Assembly (NCBI RefSeq): GCF_900109195.1
Contig: NZ_FNZG01000006.1
Span: 25,023 to 89,022, forward strand
Direction of reading: 5' to 3'
From: Pseudooceanicola nitratireducens
GTDB lineage: Bacteria > Pseudomonadota > Alphaproteobacteria > Rhodobacterales > Rhodobacteraceae
Length of the DNA stretch: 64,000 nucleotides
Below are positions 1-8,294 of the stretch, in pieces; position 1 is the stretch's first letter, and each line of letters opens with the position of its first letter. Position numbers and translations under genes: made by a program. The notes under the pieces were generated by a model, which had not been told where the DNA came from, did no database searches, and was given only the letters and a program-made list of their open reading frames with translations.

Positions 1-118
1 GCGCGGCGGCGATGGCGCAGTTTGACGTATCGCCTCCGTGGCCAGGAAGATAGCGGCCGTCGGGCTGCTGGTTGAACTCCAGCATCGGTTCGCCAAGGCA
101 GAGTATGTCGTGCGTCAT
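1..118 (-). CDS. PfkB-family sugar kinase, KDG-kinase-like (N-terminal fragment, cut by window edge)
   Basis: Reading the minus strand from 118 gives about 39 residues beginning MTHDILCLGEPMLEF and continuing to a GGDTSNCAIAAAR segment. GE.M.EF followed by GGDT.N.A...AR is the N-terminal pattern of ribokinase/PfkB carbohydrate kinases, and the GGDT form is typical of 2-keto-3-deoxygluconate kinases. A ribosome-binding site (CAAGAGGA) lies just upstream of the ATG. It is the last visible gene of the minus-strand operon with the TRAP transporter, aldolase and dehydrogenase, which fits phosphorylation of a sugar-acid intermediate. Only the N-terminus is present, so substrate is inference. Confidence 0.7.
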   Translation of the reverse strand, partial: MTHDILCLGEPMLEFNQQPDGRYLPGHGGDTSNCAIAAA

Positions 119-173
119 CGTGGTCCTCTTGCAGTGGGCGCGCGGCCGAGCCGGGGCAGGGCCGCGCGCAGGG

Positions 174-1367
174 TCATTCGCTTGTGTAGGATTTGCCCAC
201 ACCGGGGATCTTCCACAGGCGGAAGTTCGGGATGGCGGGGGTTTCGAAGTTCATGTCGCCATCGACCCAGAGGTGCAGGTGGTTCGACACGACATAAAGC
301 CCGCCATCCGGCCCCCAGGCCAGCGTGTCGGGCCAGTTCATCTCGGGGTGGTGGGCAAAGCGCGTCAGCTGTCCGGTCTTTCCGTCCAGCTTCATGATGC
401 CGTCCAGCGACAGGGCGGTCATATAGATGTTGCCCTGATCGTCCGCGGTCATCCCGTCAGTATTCGAGGGCAGGGTCATCACCGTCCGCACGGCAGTTTC
501 CAGCACCGTTTCGCTGACCGTGGGATCGCGCAGCAGATCGGTATCAAGGCTGTATAGGTGATTGCCCGTCAGGTTTGTCCAATAAAGCGTGTCCTTGTCG
601 GCGCTTAGCGCGATGCCGTCCGCCCCGGTGCGCATGCCGCCGTTCTTCAGGACCTGGCGGTCGTCGATGTTGAAGAAAAAAGTCGGTTCATCATTGGTGA
701 ACCTGGTCTGGTCCAAAATGCGGCGGGCGCTGTTGTCGGTGCTGTCATAGACGATCAGACCGCCTTCCAAAGGATCGCAGAAGATGCCGCTGTCGGTGAT
801 GTAGGCAAAGCCGCTGTCGTTATCGACCACGATGTCGTTGAGGAACGAACAGGTCTCGCTGGCCTCATCGGCGCTGAAGTCATAGCGCTGGATCTCGCTG
901 TTCGAGGCGATGTCCCACAGCACAAGCTTGGCGTCGCCCGGCGCGTTCGGCGCGCCTGCGACATGGCCCTGATCCAGGATCCACATCACGTCGTTGCGGT
1001 CGATTTCGAACCCCAGAACGGCCTTGAGACCGGCCGGATTGTCGATCGCGTTCATCTCTTGCGAGGGGTAGGGTTCCAGCGCCCAGGTGTCGCCCGTCTT
1101 GACCAGTTTCGACAGGGTCGCGGGGATCTCGGGGCCGCCCCATCTGGCGGTCGAGACGTAGATATTGCCCGCGCTGTCCAGTTTGGCCCCTTGCATCAGC
1201 GCCTTGCCGTGGATCTCGCTGCCCTCCCAAGCAGCTTGAACGGCCTTGTCGCTGATGGCATAGGGCAGGGAATTCCATTCCGCCACGATCTCGGGCGCCG
1301 GTTGCGCCAGAGACGCCGAGGCCAGAGTGGCGGTAAGGGTAATCGTGGTGAGACTTCGTTTCAGCAT
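174..1367 (-). CDS. Secreted major-royal-jelly/yellow-like beta-propeller protein
   Basis: A 397-residue protein. The start at 1367 is chosen because it has a strong GGGAGG site 6 bases upstream and gives a signal peptide (MLKRS then a hydrophobic stretch ending ASLAQ). The mature part resembles the MRJP/yellow (L-dopachrome-tautomerase-related) six-bladed propeller family, with segments such as ILDQG, FLNDIVVD, YITDSG, GADGIALS, SNTDGMTAD and WPDTLAWGPDGG. These relate to the SMP-30/gluconolactonase fold. Reaction unknown; a periplasmic lactonase or binding role for the imported sugar acid is an inference from the operon. Confidence 0.75.
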   Translation of the reverse strand: MLKRSLTTITLTATLASASLAQPAPEIVAEWNSLPYAISDKAVQAAWEGSEIHGKALMQGAKLDSAGNIYVSTARWGGPEIPATLSKLVKTGDTWALEPYPSQEMNAIDNPAGLKAVLGFEIDRNDVMWILDQGHVAGAPNAPGDAKLVLWDIASNSEIQRYDFSADEASETCSFLNDIVVDNDSGFAYITDSGIFCDPLEGGLIVYDSTDNSARRILDQTRFTNDEPTFFFNIDDRQVLKNGGMRTGADGIALSADKDTLYWTNLTGNHLYSLDTDLLRDPTVSETVLETAVRTVMTLPSNTDGMTADDQGNIYMTALSLDGIMKLDGKTGQLTRFAHHPEMNWPDTLAWGPDGGLYVVSNHLHLWVDGDMNFETPAIPNFRLWKIPGVGKSYTSE

Positions 1368-1435
1368 GTGTTCCTCCCTTGCTGCACTTTGGCGGTCCGC
1401 AGGCTGTTGCCGCAGCCTGCGGACCACCTGATCCG

Positions 1436-2086
1436 TCAGATCCGCCCGTACTTGGCCAGACCTTCCTTCAAAGACCCGCTCTCGATGATCAGCTTGGCTT
1501 GTTCTGCCTCGCGCTCGTCGATCTCCTGCGCCATCTTCAGCACCTCTTCGGCATGGGCGCGGGGCACGCAGACGACGCCGTCGATGTCGCCCACCATGAT
1601 GTCGCCGGGGTGCACGATGACCCCGCCCATATCGACCTCGACATTCGCGGCCAGCGTCTTGGCGTGGCCAACGGTGGTGCCGGGGCAGACGGTGCGGGAA
1701 TAGACCGGAAAGTCATAGTCGCGGCGGATTTCCACGATGTCGCGGACACCTGCGTCCAGAACCGCCGCCTCGTGCTTGTTGGCCACGGCACCGGCGGTCA
1801 TCAGACCACCCCAGACGGCGACATCGACGCTTTGGTTGGTGGAAATCACGATGACCGATCCGGGGTCGGAGGCGTCGATCATGTCCAGCGCGTGCTGCGG
1901 CGGCAGTTCCTCGTCCGTGGGGCCTTCCAGCACGGTGACTGCGGGGCCGACGATCTTGTGTTCATTGATCCGGGGCCGGATTTGATGGTTGAGAAAGCCG
2001 GGCCTGCCGGCCACCTTGTCCACGGCATCAGCAACCGAGGCAATGGCGGTGCCGCGGAATCCGGCGATCAGGTCTGCAAGTGTCAT
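1436..2086 (-). CDS. RraA-family aldolase/oxaloacetate decarboxylase (HMG/CHA aldolase type)
   Basis: 216 residues. The family signature of class II pyruvate aldolases of the HMG/CHA type, G-X20-R-D-X2-E/D, is present as Gly94, Arg115, Asp116 and Glu119, so this looks like a metal-dependent aldolase/decarboxylase rather than the RNase E regulator RraA, which has lost parts of this motif. The C-terminal HPGDIMVGDIDGVVCVP segment is typical. It has a good AAGGA site before the ATG and lies between the dehydrogenase and the secreted propeller protein. It may cleave a keto-acid from the imported substrate. A LigK-like role with the aromatic genes near 61-63 kb is possible but these are far away. 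Confidence 0.8.
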   Translation of the reverse strand: MTLADLIAGFRGTAIASVADAVDKVAGRPGFLNHQIRPRINEHKIVGPAVTVLEGPTDEELPPQHALDMIDASDPGSVIVISTNQSVDVAVWGGLMTAGAVANKHEAAVLDAGVRDIVEIRRDYDFPVYSRTVCPGTTVGHAKTLAANVEVDMGGVIVHPGDIMVGDIDGVVCVPRAHAEEVLKMAQEIDEREAEQAKLIIESGSLKEGLAKYGRI

Positions 2087-2103
2087 GTGATGTTCCTTCG
2101 GTT

Positions 2104-3099
2104 TCAGGGGTCTAGGGGCCAGCGGTTGACCCAGTTGACGGGTTGCTGGCCAGACAGGACGCGGGCGATTTCCTGGGCGGCCTTGCGCTGAAGCAGCGCA
2201 ACGGACCGTTCGGAATACCAGGCGTTGTGATCCGACAAGAGCGTGTTGGGCGCGCCCAGCAGCGGGTTGTCGGGGCGGATCGGTTCGACCTCGAACACAT
2301 CGATACCCGCCCCGAACAGGCGGCCGTCTTGCAGAGCGGTGGCCAGGGCGGTTTCATCCACCAGCCCCCCGCGCGAGACGTTGATGACAATGCTCGTCGG
2401 TTTCACGCGGGCCAGACGGTCGGCGTTCAGAATATGGTGGGTGTCGGGCGTCAGCGGCGCATGCAGGCTGATGACATCCGCCGTGGCGCAAAGGCTGTCC
2501 ATATCGGTCAGCTCGACACCCGCCGCCCGCGCGGCGTCAGGCGACATGAAGGGGTCGTGCACCAGCACGCGCTGAAAACCGAAAGCGCGGAATTTGGTCA
2601 GGGTCACCAGCCCGATCCGACCACAGCCGATCAGCCCCAGAACCGCATCCTCTCGGGAGGGGATCGGGGAGGCCTGCCCGAGGCCCCAATGCCCTGCGCG
2701 GACCTCGGCATCGCGGCTGGCGACACGGCGCTGCACGGCCAGATACAGGGCCAGCGCATGGTCGCTGACCTCGTTTTCCGCGCCGTAGTCGGGGACATTG
2801 GCCACATAGATTTGGCGGGCGCGGGCGGCCTCCAGGTCGATATTGTCGGTACCGACACCATAGCGGACAACCACCTTGAGATCTGGACAGGCCGTCAGTT
2901 CGGCCTGTCCGATGGTCCTTTCACGGACAAGGATCGCCCGTGGGTTCAGATCGCCCAGGGCCAGGACCGCATCGACGTCTTCCCCGACCGTCACGATCCG
3001 GGCCCCGGCGGCACCCAGCACGGCGGTCTCCGTGTCATAGGCGGCATAGCCGGGTTCGAGAATGGCGATGGTCGGCGTGGTCATCATACGGTCCCGCAT
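2104..3099 (-). CDS. D-2-hydroxyacid dehydrogenase (CtBP-like, NAD-dependent)
   Basis: 331 residues from 3099; in-frame ATGs at 3087 and 3084 are also plausible and no start has a strong ribosome site, so coupling to dctP just upstream (stop at 3103) is likely. The NAD-binding glycine motif GCGRIG is at residues 158-163. The catalytic triad is visible: Arg243 in VSRGG, Glu272 in DVFEVEP and His291 with the HNAWYSE sequence characteristic of the C-terminal-binding-protein subgroup. It would oxidise or reduce a 2-hydroxy/2-keto acid in the cytoplasm, consistent with the sugar-acid operon. Exact substrate cannot be told. Confidence 0.87.
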   Translation of the reverse strand: MRDRMMTTPTIAILEPGYAAYDTETAVLGAAGARIVTVGEDVDAVLALGDLNPRAILVRERTIGQAELTACPDLKVVVRYGVGTDNIDLEAARARQIYVANVPDYGAENEVSDHALALYLAVQRRVASRDAEVRAGHWGLGQASPIPSREDAVLGLIGCGRIGLVTLTKFRAFGFQRVLVHDPFMSPDAARAAGVELTDMDSLCATADVISLHAPLTPDTHHILNADRLARVKPTSIVINVSRGGLVDETALATALQDGRLFGAGIDVFEVEPIRPDNPLLGAPNTLLSDHNAWYSERSVALLQRKAAQEIARVLSGQQPVNWVNRWPLDP

Positions 3100-3102
3100 G
3101 GA

Positions 3103-4119
3103 TCAGAACTGGTCGCGATAGGCCTGGACAGCGGCGTCCAGCTTGTTCGGCCAGTCCTCGCCGATCTCACCCACAACGAATTCCTTCACTGCAGGCTGTG
3201 CCTTTTCGCGGAACATCGCCTTTTGCTCGGGGCTGACGGGCACGACGGTCATGCCCTTGCCTTCAAGGATCGTGGTGGCATTGGCGTCCTGCGCAGCGGT
3301 CATGCCACGATGGATCGTCTTGGCGATGTCGGAACACTGGGTGACGGCGACCTGCTCGGCCTCGGTCAGGCCCTGGTAGAAGTCGTCCGACATCAGATAG
3401 GCGTGCCAGCTGAACACGTGTCCATCCAAAGACACGAACTTCTGGTTCTGATAGAGCGAGGCGTTAACGATATTGGTCACGCCGTTTTCCTGACCGTCGA
3501 CGACACCCTGTTGAAGCGCGCCGGGCAGTTCGGGCCACGGCACCGGGGTGGCCGAGGCACCAAGGCTTTCCACCAGCGTCACCCAGACCGGCGCGGTCAT
3601 GACGCGCATCTTCAGACCTTCCATGTCCTTCGGTTCGGCAATGGGACGGATGTTGTTGGTGAAGTTGCGCACGCCGTTGTCGGCCGCGCCGAACATTCGG
3701 ATGCCCGTCTTGTCCAGCATGTCCGCTGCCAGTTCGTCCCCAAAGGTGCCATCCATCACCGACCAGGCCATCGCCTGATCGTCAAAGAGATAGGGCAGGG
3801 CAAGAACCGAGAAGGGTTTGTACATGGCCGAGATCGGACCGTCATGCACGACGGCCATCTGGATGGTGCCCAACTGAAGACCCTCCATCACCTCGTTGTC
3901 GCCGGCCAGCTGGCCCGCAGGGAAGATCTGCACGTCGATCGATCCGGCGGTCTTGCCCTCGACACAGCTTTCGAACGCCAGCGCGGCGGCGTGTTTCGGG
4001 GAACTGAGGTCGGCCGACTGGAAATGCGCGTATTTCAGATCCTTGGCGACGGCGGCCTGCCCGGCCACGGTCAGGGCGATTGTCGCAGTCGCCGTCATGA
4101 GTTTTGACATGGTTTTCAT
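3103..4119 (-). CDS. TRAP transporter substrate-binding protein, DctP family
   Basis: 338 residues. The start at 4119 gives a signal peptide (MKTMSKLM, hydrophobic core, GQAAVA cleavage region) and has GGGAGGAA upstream; the open frame extends further but that part overlaps the permease gene. The mature protein shows DctP features: a Sec-exported fold with the KMRVM-type region (GLKMRVMTAPVWV) holding the carboxylate-binding Arg, GALQQGVVDGQENG, and a C-terminal KLDAAVQAYRDQF. It captures an organic acid in the periplasm for the DctQM permease encoded immediately upstream in the same operon. Confidence 0.88.
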   Translation of the reverse strand: MKTMSKLMTATATIALTVAGQAAVAKDLKYAHFQSADLSSPKHAAALAFESCVEGKTAGSIDVQIFPAGQLAGDNEVMEGLQLGTIQMAVVHDGPISAMYKPFSVLALPYLFDDQAMAWSVMDGTFGDELAADMLDKTGIRMFGAADNGVRNFTNNIRPIAEPKDMEGLKMRVMTAPVWVTLVESLGASATPVPWPELPGALQQGVVDGQENGVTNIVNASLYQNQKFVSLDGHVFSWHAYLMSDDFYQGLTEAEQVAVTQCSDIAKTIHRGMTAAQDANATTILEGKGMTVVPVSPEQKAMFREKAQPAVKEFVVGEIGEDWPNKLDAAVQAYRDQF

Positions 4120-4138
4120 TGGTTTCCTCCCTTTCATG

Positions 4139-5425
4139 TCAGTTTGAGAACCCGAAGAACGTCGGGACAAAGGTGCTGATGCCGGGCACGAGAATGACCA
4201 GAAGCAGCACGATGAGCTCGGCCGCGAGAAGCGGCAGAACGGCACGGGACAGCGCGTCCAGCCGCAGCTGACCGACGCTGGCGATCACGAAAAGCACAGG
4301 GCCGACCGGGGGCGTGACCATGCCGATGGTCAGGTTCAGAACCAGCATCATGCCGAACTGAAGCGGATCGATCCCCGCGCCATAGGCAATCGGACCCAGC
4401 ACCGGTGTCAGGATGATCAGCGCGGGTAGCGTGTCGATGAAGAAGCCGCACACAAGGGCGAAGGCGGCGAGGATGAACAGCACGCCCAGGCGGCTGTCGG
4501 TGACGGATGCCACGATCTTGGCCAGCTCTTGCGGGATCTGGAGATAGGTCAGCAGCCAGGCAAAGATCGAGGCCATGGCGATGATCAGAAAAACCGAAGA
4601 AGTGATGATCCCGGCACGGGCGAAGGCCACATAGAGACTGCGCAGGGAATAGGCCCGCAGGATCAGCCCCAGCAGCAACGCATAGGCCGAGGCGACGGCC
4701 CCGGCCTCGGTCGGGGTGAAGACGCCAAAGATGATGCCGCCCAGGATGATTGCAGGCATGACCAGCGCGGGCAGGGCGGTCATCGCGCTTTGCAGCAGCT
4801 CTTCCCGGCCCGCACGGGTGTCGCGGCCGCGGTACCCATGCCGGGTCGAGACGATATGATTGGCCAGCGCCAGTGCCAGCCCCAACAGCAGACCGGGGAC
4901 AATCCCTGCAAGAAACAGCCCTGCCACCGTAACGCCATTGGTCGAGATCGCGAAGATCACCGCAAGGATCGAAGGCGGGATGATCGGCCCGATGGTGGCA
5001 GTGGCCGCGGACAGCGCCCCGGCATAATGGCGGTCATACCCGGCCTCGCGCATCATGCGCATCACGATGGCCGAGGGCCCCGCCGCATCCGCCAGAGCCG
5101 AGCCCGAGATCCCCGCAAACAGCATCGAGACCAGCACGTTCACGTGGCCCAGGCCACCGCGCAGATGTCCGACCAGCGCATTGGCAAAGTTCAGCAGGGC
5201 CCGCGTCAGGCCGCAGGCCGTCATCAGTTCGGACGCGAGAATGAAGAAGGGCACCGCCATCAGCGGAAAGCTGTCGATGCCGGCAAACATCCGCTGTGTC
5301 GCGATCAGCGGGTTCAGGCTGCCTTCGATGAAGATCGCTGCCATGCCGGCCACGCCCATGGTGAAGGCCACGGGCACGCCCAAGATCAGGGTCGCGAAGA
5401 ACAGGATGATTAGGGTCTTCGCCAT
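4139..5425 (-). CDS. TRAP transporter large permease, DctM family
   Basis: 428 residues, almost entirely hydrophobic with about 12 predicted membrane segments, the size and topology of DctM subunits. Typical family segments are visible: FAGISGSALADAAG, GAAGDRHYAG-like region AGYDRHYAGALSAATATIGPIIPPS, FTPTEAGAVA and NLTIGMVTPPVGPVLFV. It forms the Na+-coupled translocation subunit with the small permease upstream. The gene starts 3 bases after the small-permease stop, showing tight operon organisation in the order Q-M-P. Confidence 0.93.
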   Translation of the reverse strand: MAKTLIILFFATLILGVPVAFTMGVAGMAAIFIEGSLNPLIATQRMFAGIDSFPLMAVPFFILASELMTACGLTRALLNFANALVGHLRGGLGHVNVLVSMLFAGISGSALADAAGPSAIVMRMMREAGYDRHYAGALSAATATIGPIIPPSILAVIFAISTNGVTVAGLFLAGIVPGLLLGLALALANHIVSTRHGYRGRDTRAGREELLQSAMTALPALVMPAIILGGIIFGVFTPTEAGAVASAYALLLGLILRAYSLRSLYVAFARAGIITSSVFLIIAMASIFAWLLTYLQIPQELAKIVASVTDSRLGVLFILAAFALVCGFFIDTLPALIILTPVLGPIAYGAGIDPLQFGMMLVLNLTIGMVTPPVGPVLFVIASVGQLRLDALSRAVLPLLAAELIVLLLVILVPGISTFVPTFFGFSN

Positions 5426-5428
5426 GGG

Positions 5429-5944
5429 TTATGCCGTCTTCTTCGGGGTCTGTTCGGGATTTGCATCGGCAAGGAATTCAAAGTCCTCACGCACGAAGCG
5501 CGCAGCAAAGAGAGCCAGGTGCAGCAGGAACAATCCGCAGCCGATCGGGATCGACAGATAGGCAACGCCGCGCGGCATCCCCGTCGACATGGTTTCCTTG
5601 TTCCAGCCGAACCGTACGAATTCGACGCCCAGCCAGAACATCGTGGCCATGAAGACGAACATGATCAGAACCGCCAGCCAGCGCAGCGCGCGGCCGAAGG
5701 CAGGCGAGCCTGCGGATTGCAGCGTGGTGATGGCAACCAGACGCCCTTCGCGCAGGGCCAGGCCCGCACCGGAAAAGGCGCCCAGGATCATTAGGTGACG
5801 GGCGGCTTCTTCGACCCAGGCAAAGGACTGCCCAAAGCCATAGCGGCCGACAACGTTGACAAAGACGATGGAAAATACGGCCGCCAGAACAAGCGCCACA
5901 AGGGCGCGGTTCAGGACAACCAGTATGGTTTCTGCACGGGCCAA
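5429..5944 (-). CDS. TRAP transporter small permease, DctQ family
   Basis: 171 residues with four hydrophobic segments, the DctQ size. The N-terminal region VVGRYGFGQSFAWVEEAARHLMI matches the conserved Q-subunit pattern (R.....S..W.EE..R). The start is a TTG at 5944, supported by a strong GGGAGGAG site six bases upstream. It is the first gene of the minus-strand operon, and its promoter region overlaps the palindrome at 5983-6003. Confidence 0.88.
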   Translation of the reverse strand: MARAETILVVLNRALVALVLAAVFSIVFVNVVGRYGFGQSFAWVEEAARHLMILGAFSGAGLALREGRLVAITTLQSAGSPAFGRALRWLAVLIMFVFMATMFWLGVEFVRFGWNKETMSTGMPRGVAYLSIPIGCGLFLLHLALFAARFVREDFEFLADANPEQTPKKTA

Positions 5945-5982
5945 TCGCTCCTCCCCCTAGCGTTTCTCGATGCAGAATCGAA

Positions 5983-6003
5983 ACTGGCATACAGTATGCC
6001 AGT
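5983..6003. promoter_or_regulatory. Palindromic operator for the adjacent GntR regulator
   Basis: The arms ACTGGCATAC and GTATGCCAGT are exact inverted repeats around a single central A. This odd-centred palindrome sits between the divergent TRAP operon (start 5944) and the GntR gene (start 6066), the expected place for a FCD-type GntR operator controlling both directions. A second copy of the right arm lies at 6023-6032. Confidence 0.75.
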
Positions 6004-6011
6004 GTGTCAAC

Positions 6012-6032
6012 GATTGTATATTGTATGCCAGT
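6012..6032. promoter_or_regulatory. Second, imperfect GntR operator
   Basis: The right arm GTATGCCAGT recurs exactly at 6023-6032, while the left arm matches the consensus at only about half of its positions. The centre is 29 bp from that of the first palindrome. It probably forms a weaker co-operative site close to the regulator's own start. Confidence 0.5.
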
Positions 6033-6065
6033 TTGCTATCCCGGTCAGGCTTGAGAGGAATCGAG

Positions 6066-6722
6066 ATGAAAGCGCTTACAAGACCGAAATCATTGACGGA
6101 AATCGTGGCTGAATCGCTTCGCGACTGGGTCATCTCGGGCGATATGGACCTGGGAAGCCAGCTGTCCGAGGCCCGGATCGCCCAAGATCTTTCGGTCAGC
6201 CGCACCCCGGTGCGAGAGGCGATCAACCGGCTTGAAATGGAAGGTCTGCTGACGGTCGAACCGCAGCGCGGCACCTTCGTCTTCTCTTTGGAACCCGACG
6301 AACTGGCAAAGCTGTGCGATGCGCGTCTCAGCCTTGAATCCGCGGCGCTTGGTTTTGCGATGCAGGTCGATGCCCCGCGTCTGGCCGATCGGTTGTCGGC
6401 CTGCGTCGAACAGATGTCGCGCGCCCGCGCATCCGATGATGTGCCGCTTTACCTGCGGCTGGATTCCGAATTCCACCAGATCCTGATGGATTGTTCGGAC
6501 AACCGGTTTCTAAACGATGCCTATCAGACCATCGCGCAGAAGATGGCGGCCCTGCGCAACCGTCTGGGCCGGCACCCGGATCACATGGCCAAGTCCTATC
6601 GCGAACACCAAGAGATCTGTGACGCCATTGCCCGCGGGGACGAGGCGACAGCGCAATCGATCCTGCGCGCCCATATCGGGCGCAAGGAAGGCTCTTACTG
6701 GGAAATGGCGATCAAGGACTGA
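6066..6722 (+). CDS. GntR-family transcriptional regulator (FCD/FadR subfamily)
   Basis: 218 residues. The start at 6066 follows a GAGAGGA site; the frame is open further upstream through the operator but that part has no homology. The N-terminus carries a winged helix (SLTEIVAESLRDWVISGDMDLGSQLSEARIAQDLSVS split around RTPVREAINRLEMEGLL), the GntR signature. The C-terminal about 140 residues form an all-helical FCD ligand domain (ARLSLESAALGFA, DSEFHQILMD, EHQEICDAIARGD with metal/acid-binding Asp and His). It is divergent from the TRAP/aldolase operon and likely represses it until a sugar-acid-type ligand binds. Confidence 0.9.
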   Translation: MKALTRPKSLTEIVAESLRDWVISGDMDLGSQLSEARIAQDLSVSRTPVREAINRLEMEGLLTVEPQRGTFVFSLEPDELAKLCDARLSLESAALGFAMQVDAPRLADRLSACVEQMSRARASDDVPLYLRLDSEFHQILMDCSDNRFLNDAYQTIAQKMAALRNRLGRHPDHMAKSYREHQEICDAIARGDEATAQSILRAHIGRKEGSYWEMAIKD

Positions 6723-6844
6723 AGGGCCAGACCGGCGGTCGCGCCCGAGGTGGTGCCATGCATTTTTGAAACACCTGCCGTGCGGTTGACAGACCCCGGC
6801 AACACTCGCCACTTGCAGGAGATCGCAGAAAGCAGGGACAGGGC

Positions 6845-8080
6845 ATGGCACATTTGAACCGTAGCGCGGCGCAACGTCTCATGCAGGCCGAAGGTCTGGA
6901 TGCTCTGGTCCTTTTCTCGGCCGAGGGCTTTGCCCATGCCACCGGTGCCGCCCCCGGGGTGGCGACCATGTGGCGGCGCGAAGGCGCGGTGGCCGTGCTG
7001 GTGCCCGCCGATCCAGAACTGGCTGAAACCGTGGTCATCAGTGACCTTTTCGCGGCGAACCTACGCCGGGACAGCCATATCGATGACGTCCGCGAAAGTC
7101 CGATCTGGGTCGAGGCAATGACCCTTCCCGAGGCCGATCTGGACGCTGACTTGGCCATCGCCTTTGACGGTATCTGGGACGCACCGGGGCGCCCCCAGGA
7201 CAATCGCCGACCCGAGACCTTCGACGCCGCTATCACCTATGGGCACCTGCGCGATGCGCTGGCCGAAAAAGGTCTGGCGCGGGGCCGCATCGGGATCGAA
7301 CTTTCGGCGGTCGCCGCCAATGGGCATGCGCCGCTGATCAAGGCCCTGGATCCGGCCGTTCTGATCGATGGCACCGCCGTGGCCCGTCAGCTGCGGGCGA
7401 TGAAGTCTCCGGAAGAAATCGCGCTGCTGCGAAGTGCCGTCGAGGTAGCCGAGGTCGGCATTGCAGCCGTGCGCGATGCCATCGCGCCTGGGATCCGGCG
7501 CAGCGATCTTGCTGCGGTCTGGTCCAGCACCGTCGCCACGGCGGGTGCCGGCAAGCCGATGACCGGCCATTGGGAATATATCTCGGTTGGGGCGGACCCT
7601 TGGGGGGGCGACGCCGTGGCCGCGACGGGCGATCTGGTGAAGGTCGATGTGGGCTGTCTGATGCGGGGCTATACCTCGGACAGCGGGCGGACCTTCGTGG
7701 TCGGCGCGCCACGTCGCCTTCAATCCGAACTGCATGATGCGCTGATGGCCGGGTTCCGGGCGGGCTTTGAGCTTTTGCATCCCGGCACCCCCTTGGCCGA
7801 GGTCCATCGCGCCACGCAATCGGCGATCCGGGGCAGGGGGCTGACGGGATATTGCCGCGGCCACTTCGGCCACAGTCTGGGCACCGGACCGGGGTCCGAG
7901 GAATGGCCCTTCATCTCGGCCTCGGCGCAGACCACGATCGAAAGCGGCATGGTCCTGGCCTTCGAGACACCGATCTACGTCACCGGCGTCGGCGGCATGA
8001 TCATCGAAGATCAGGTCGAGATCACGCCAGAAGGGCCTGTGTCCATGAACCGTTTGACGCATGAACTTCTCGCCTGCTGA
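6845..8080 (+). CDS. M24-family metallopeptidase-like protein (Xaa-Pro peptidase/creatinase fold)
   Basis: 411 residues with the two-domain layout of the family: an N-terminal creatinase-type domain (about 1-170) and a C-terminal pita-bread domain. Metal ligands expected for an active enzyme are visible: the two aspartates in KVDVG and TSDSGRTF, a His in GHFGHSLG, a Glu in AFETP and a Glu in IIEDQVEI. It could be a prolidase, or a C-N hydrolase acting on an imported amino-acid derivative, since a TRAP operon follows on the same strand. A GACAGGG site precedes the ATG. Substrate unknown. Confidence 0.85.
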   Translation: MAHLNRSAAQRLMQAEGLDALVLFSAEGFAHATGAAPGVATMWRREGAVAVLVPADPELAETVVISDLFAANLRRDSHIDDVRESPIWVEAMTLPEADLDADLAIAFDGIWDAPGRPQDNRRPETFDAAITYGHLRDALAEKGLARGRIGIELSAVAANGHAPLIKALDPAVLIDGTAVARQLRAMKSPEEIALLRSAVEVAEVGIAAVRDAIAPGIRRSDLAAVWSSTVATAGAGKPMTGHWEYISVGADPWGGDAVAATGDLVKVDVGCLMRGYTSDSGRTFVVGAPRRLQSELHDALMAGFRAGFELLHPGTPLAEVHRATQSAIRGRGLTGYCRGHFGHSLGTGPGSEEWPFISASAQTTIESGMVLAFETPIYVTGVGGMIIEDQVEITPEGPVSMNRLTHELLAC

Positions 8081-8294
8081 ATGGGGTGTGACCGGCGCTG
8101 CATGCCGGCGTATCGGACATCACGGCCTTTCCCGAAAGGACCGGCATCGCGCGCCATCGGGTCTGTTTTTGCAAAGCCGCTGAGTGCAGTGCCGCACCGG
8201 GTGTCGCCTTGACCGTGCAGCGCCAAATCCAAATAAAGGTTAACATACAGCCACCACACGCACCAAAGCGTCTGGCTGAACAGGAGACAAGACC
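8081..8294. other. Intergenic region with a possible promoter for the second TRAP operon
   Basis: This 214-bp gap separates the M24 gene from dctP. On the plus strand TTGACC (8209-8214) followed after about 17 bases by AATAAA is a weak sigma70-like candidate. A small GCCGG hairpin lies near 8087-8106. No copy of the upstream GntR operator half-site was found here, so the two TRAP operons appear to be controlled separately. Confidence 0.3.

Noticed and set aside
1436..2086. RNase E inhibitor RraA
   Set aside because: The aldolase metal/substrate motif G-X20-R-D-X2-E is complete and the operon is catabolic.
2143..4107. Long plus-strand open frame opposite the dehydrogenase and dctP genes (654 residues)
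   Set aside because: Antisense shadow of high-GC genes; composition and lack of any motif show it is not coding. The same applies to the long frames at 35587-37230 (minus), 39841-41874 (minus), 47174-49285 (minus) and 51238-53328 (plus).
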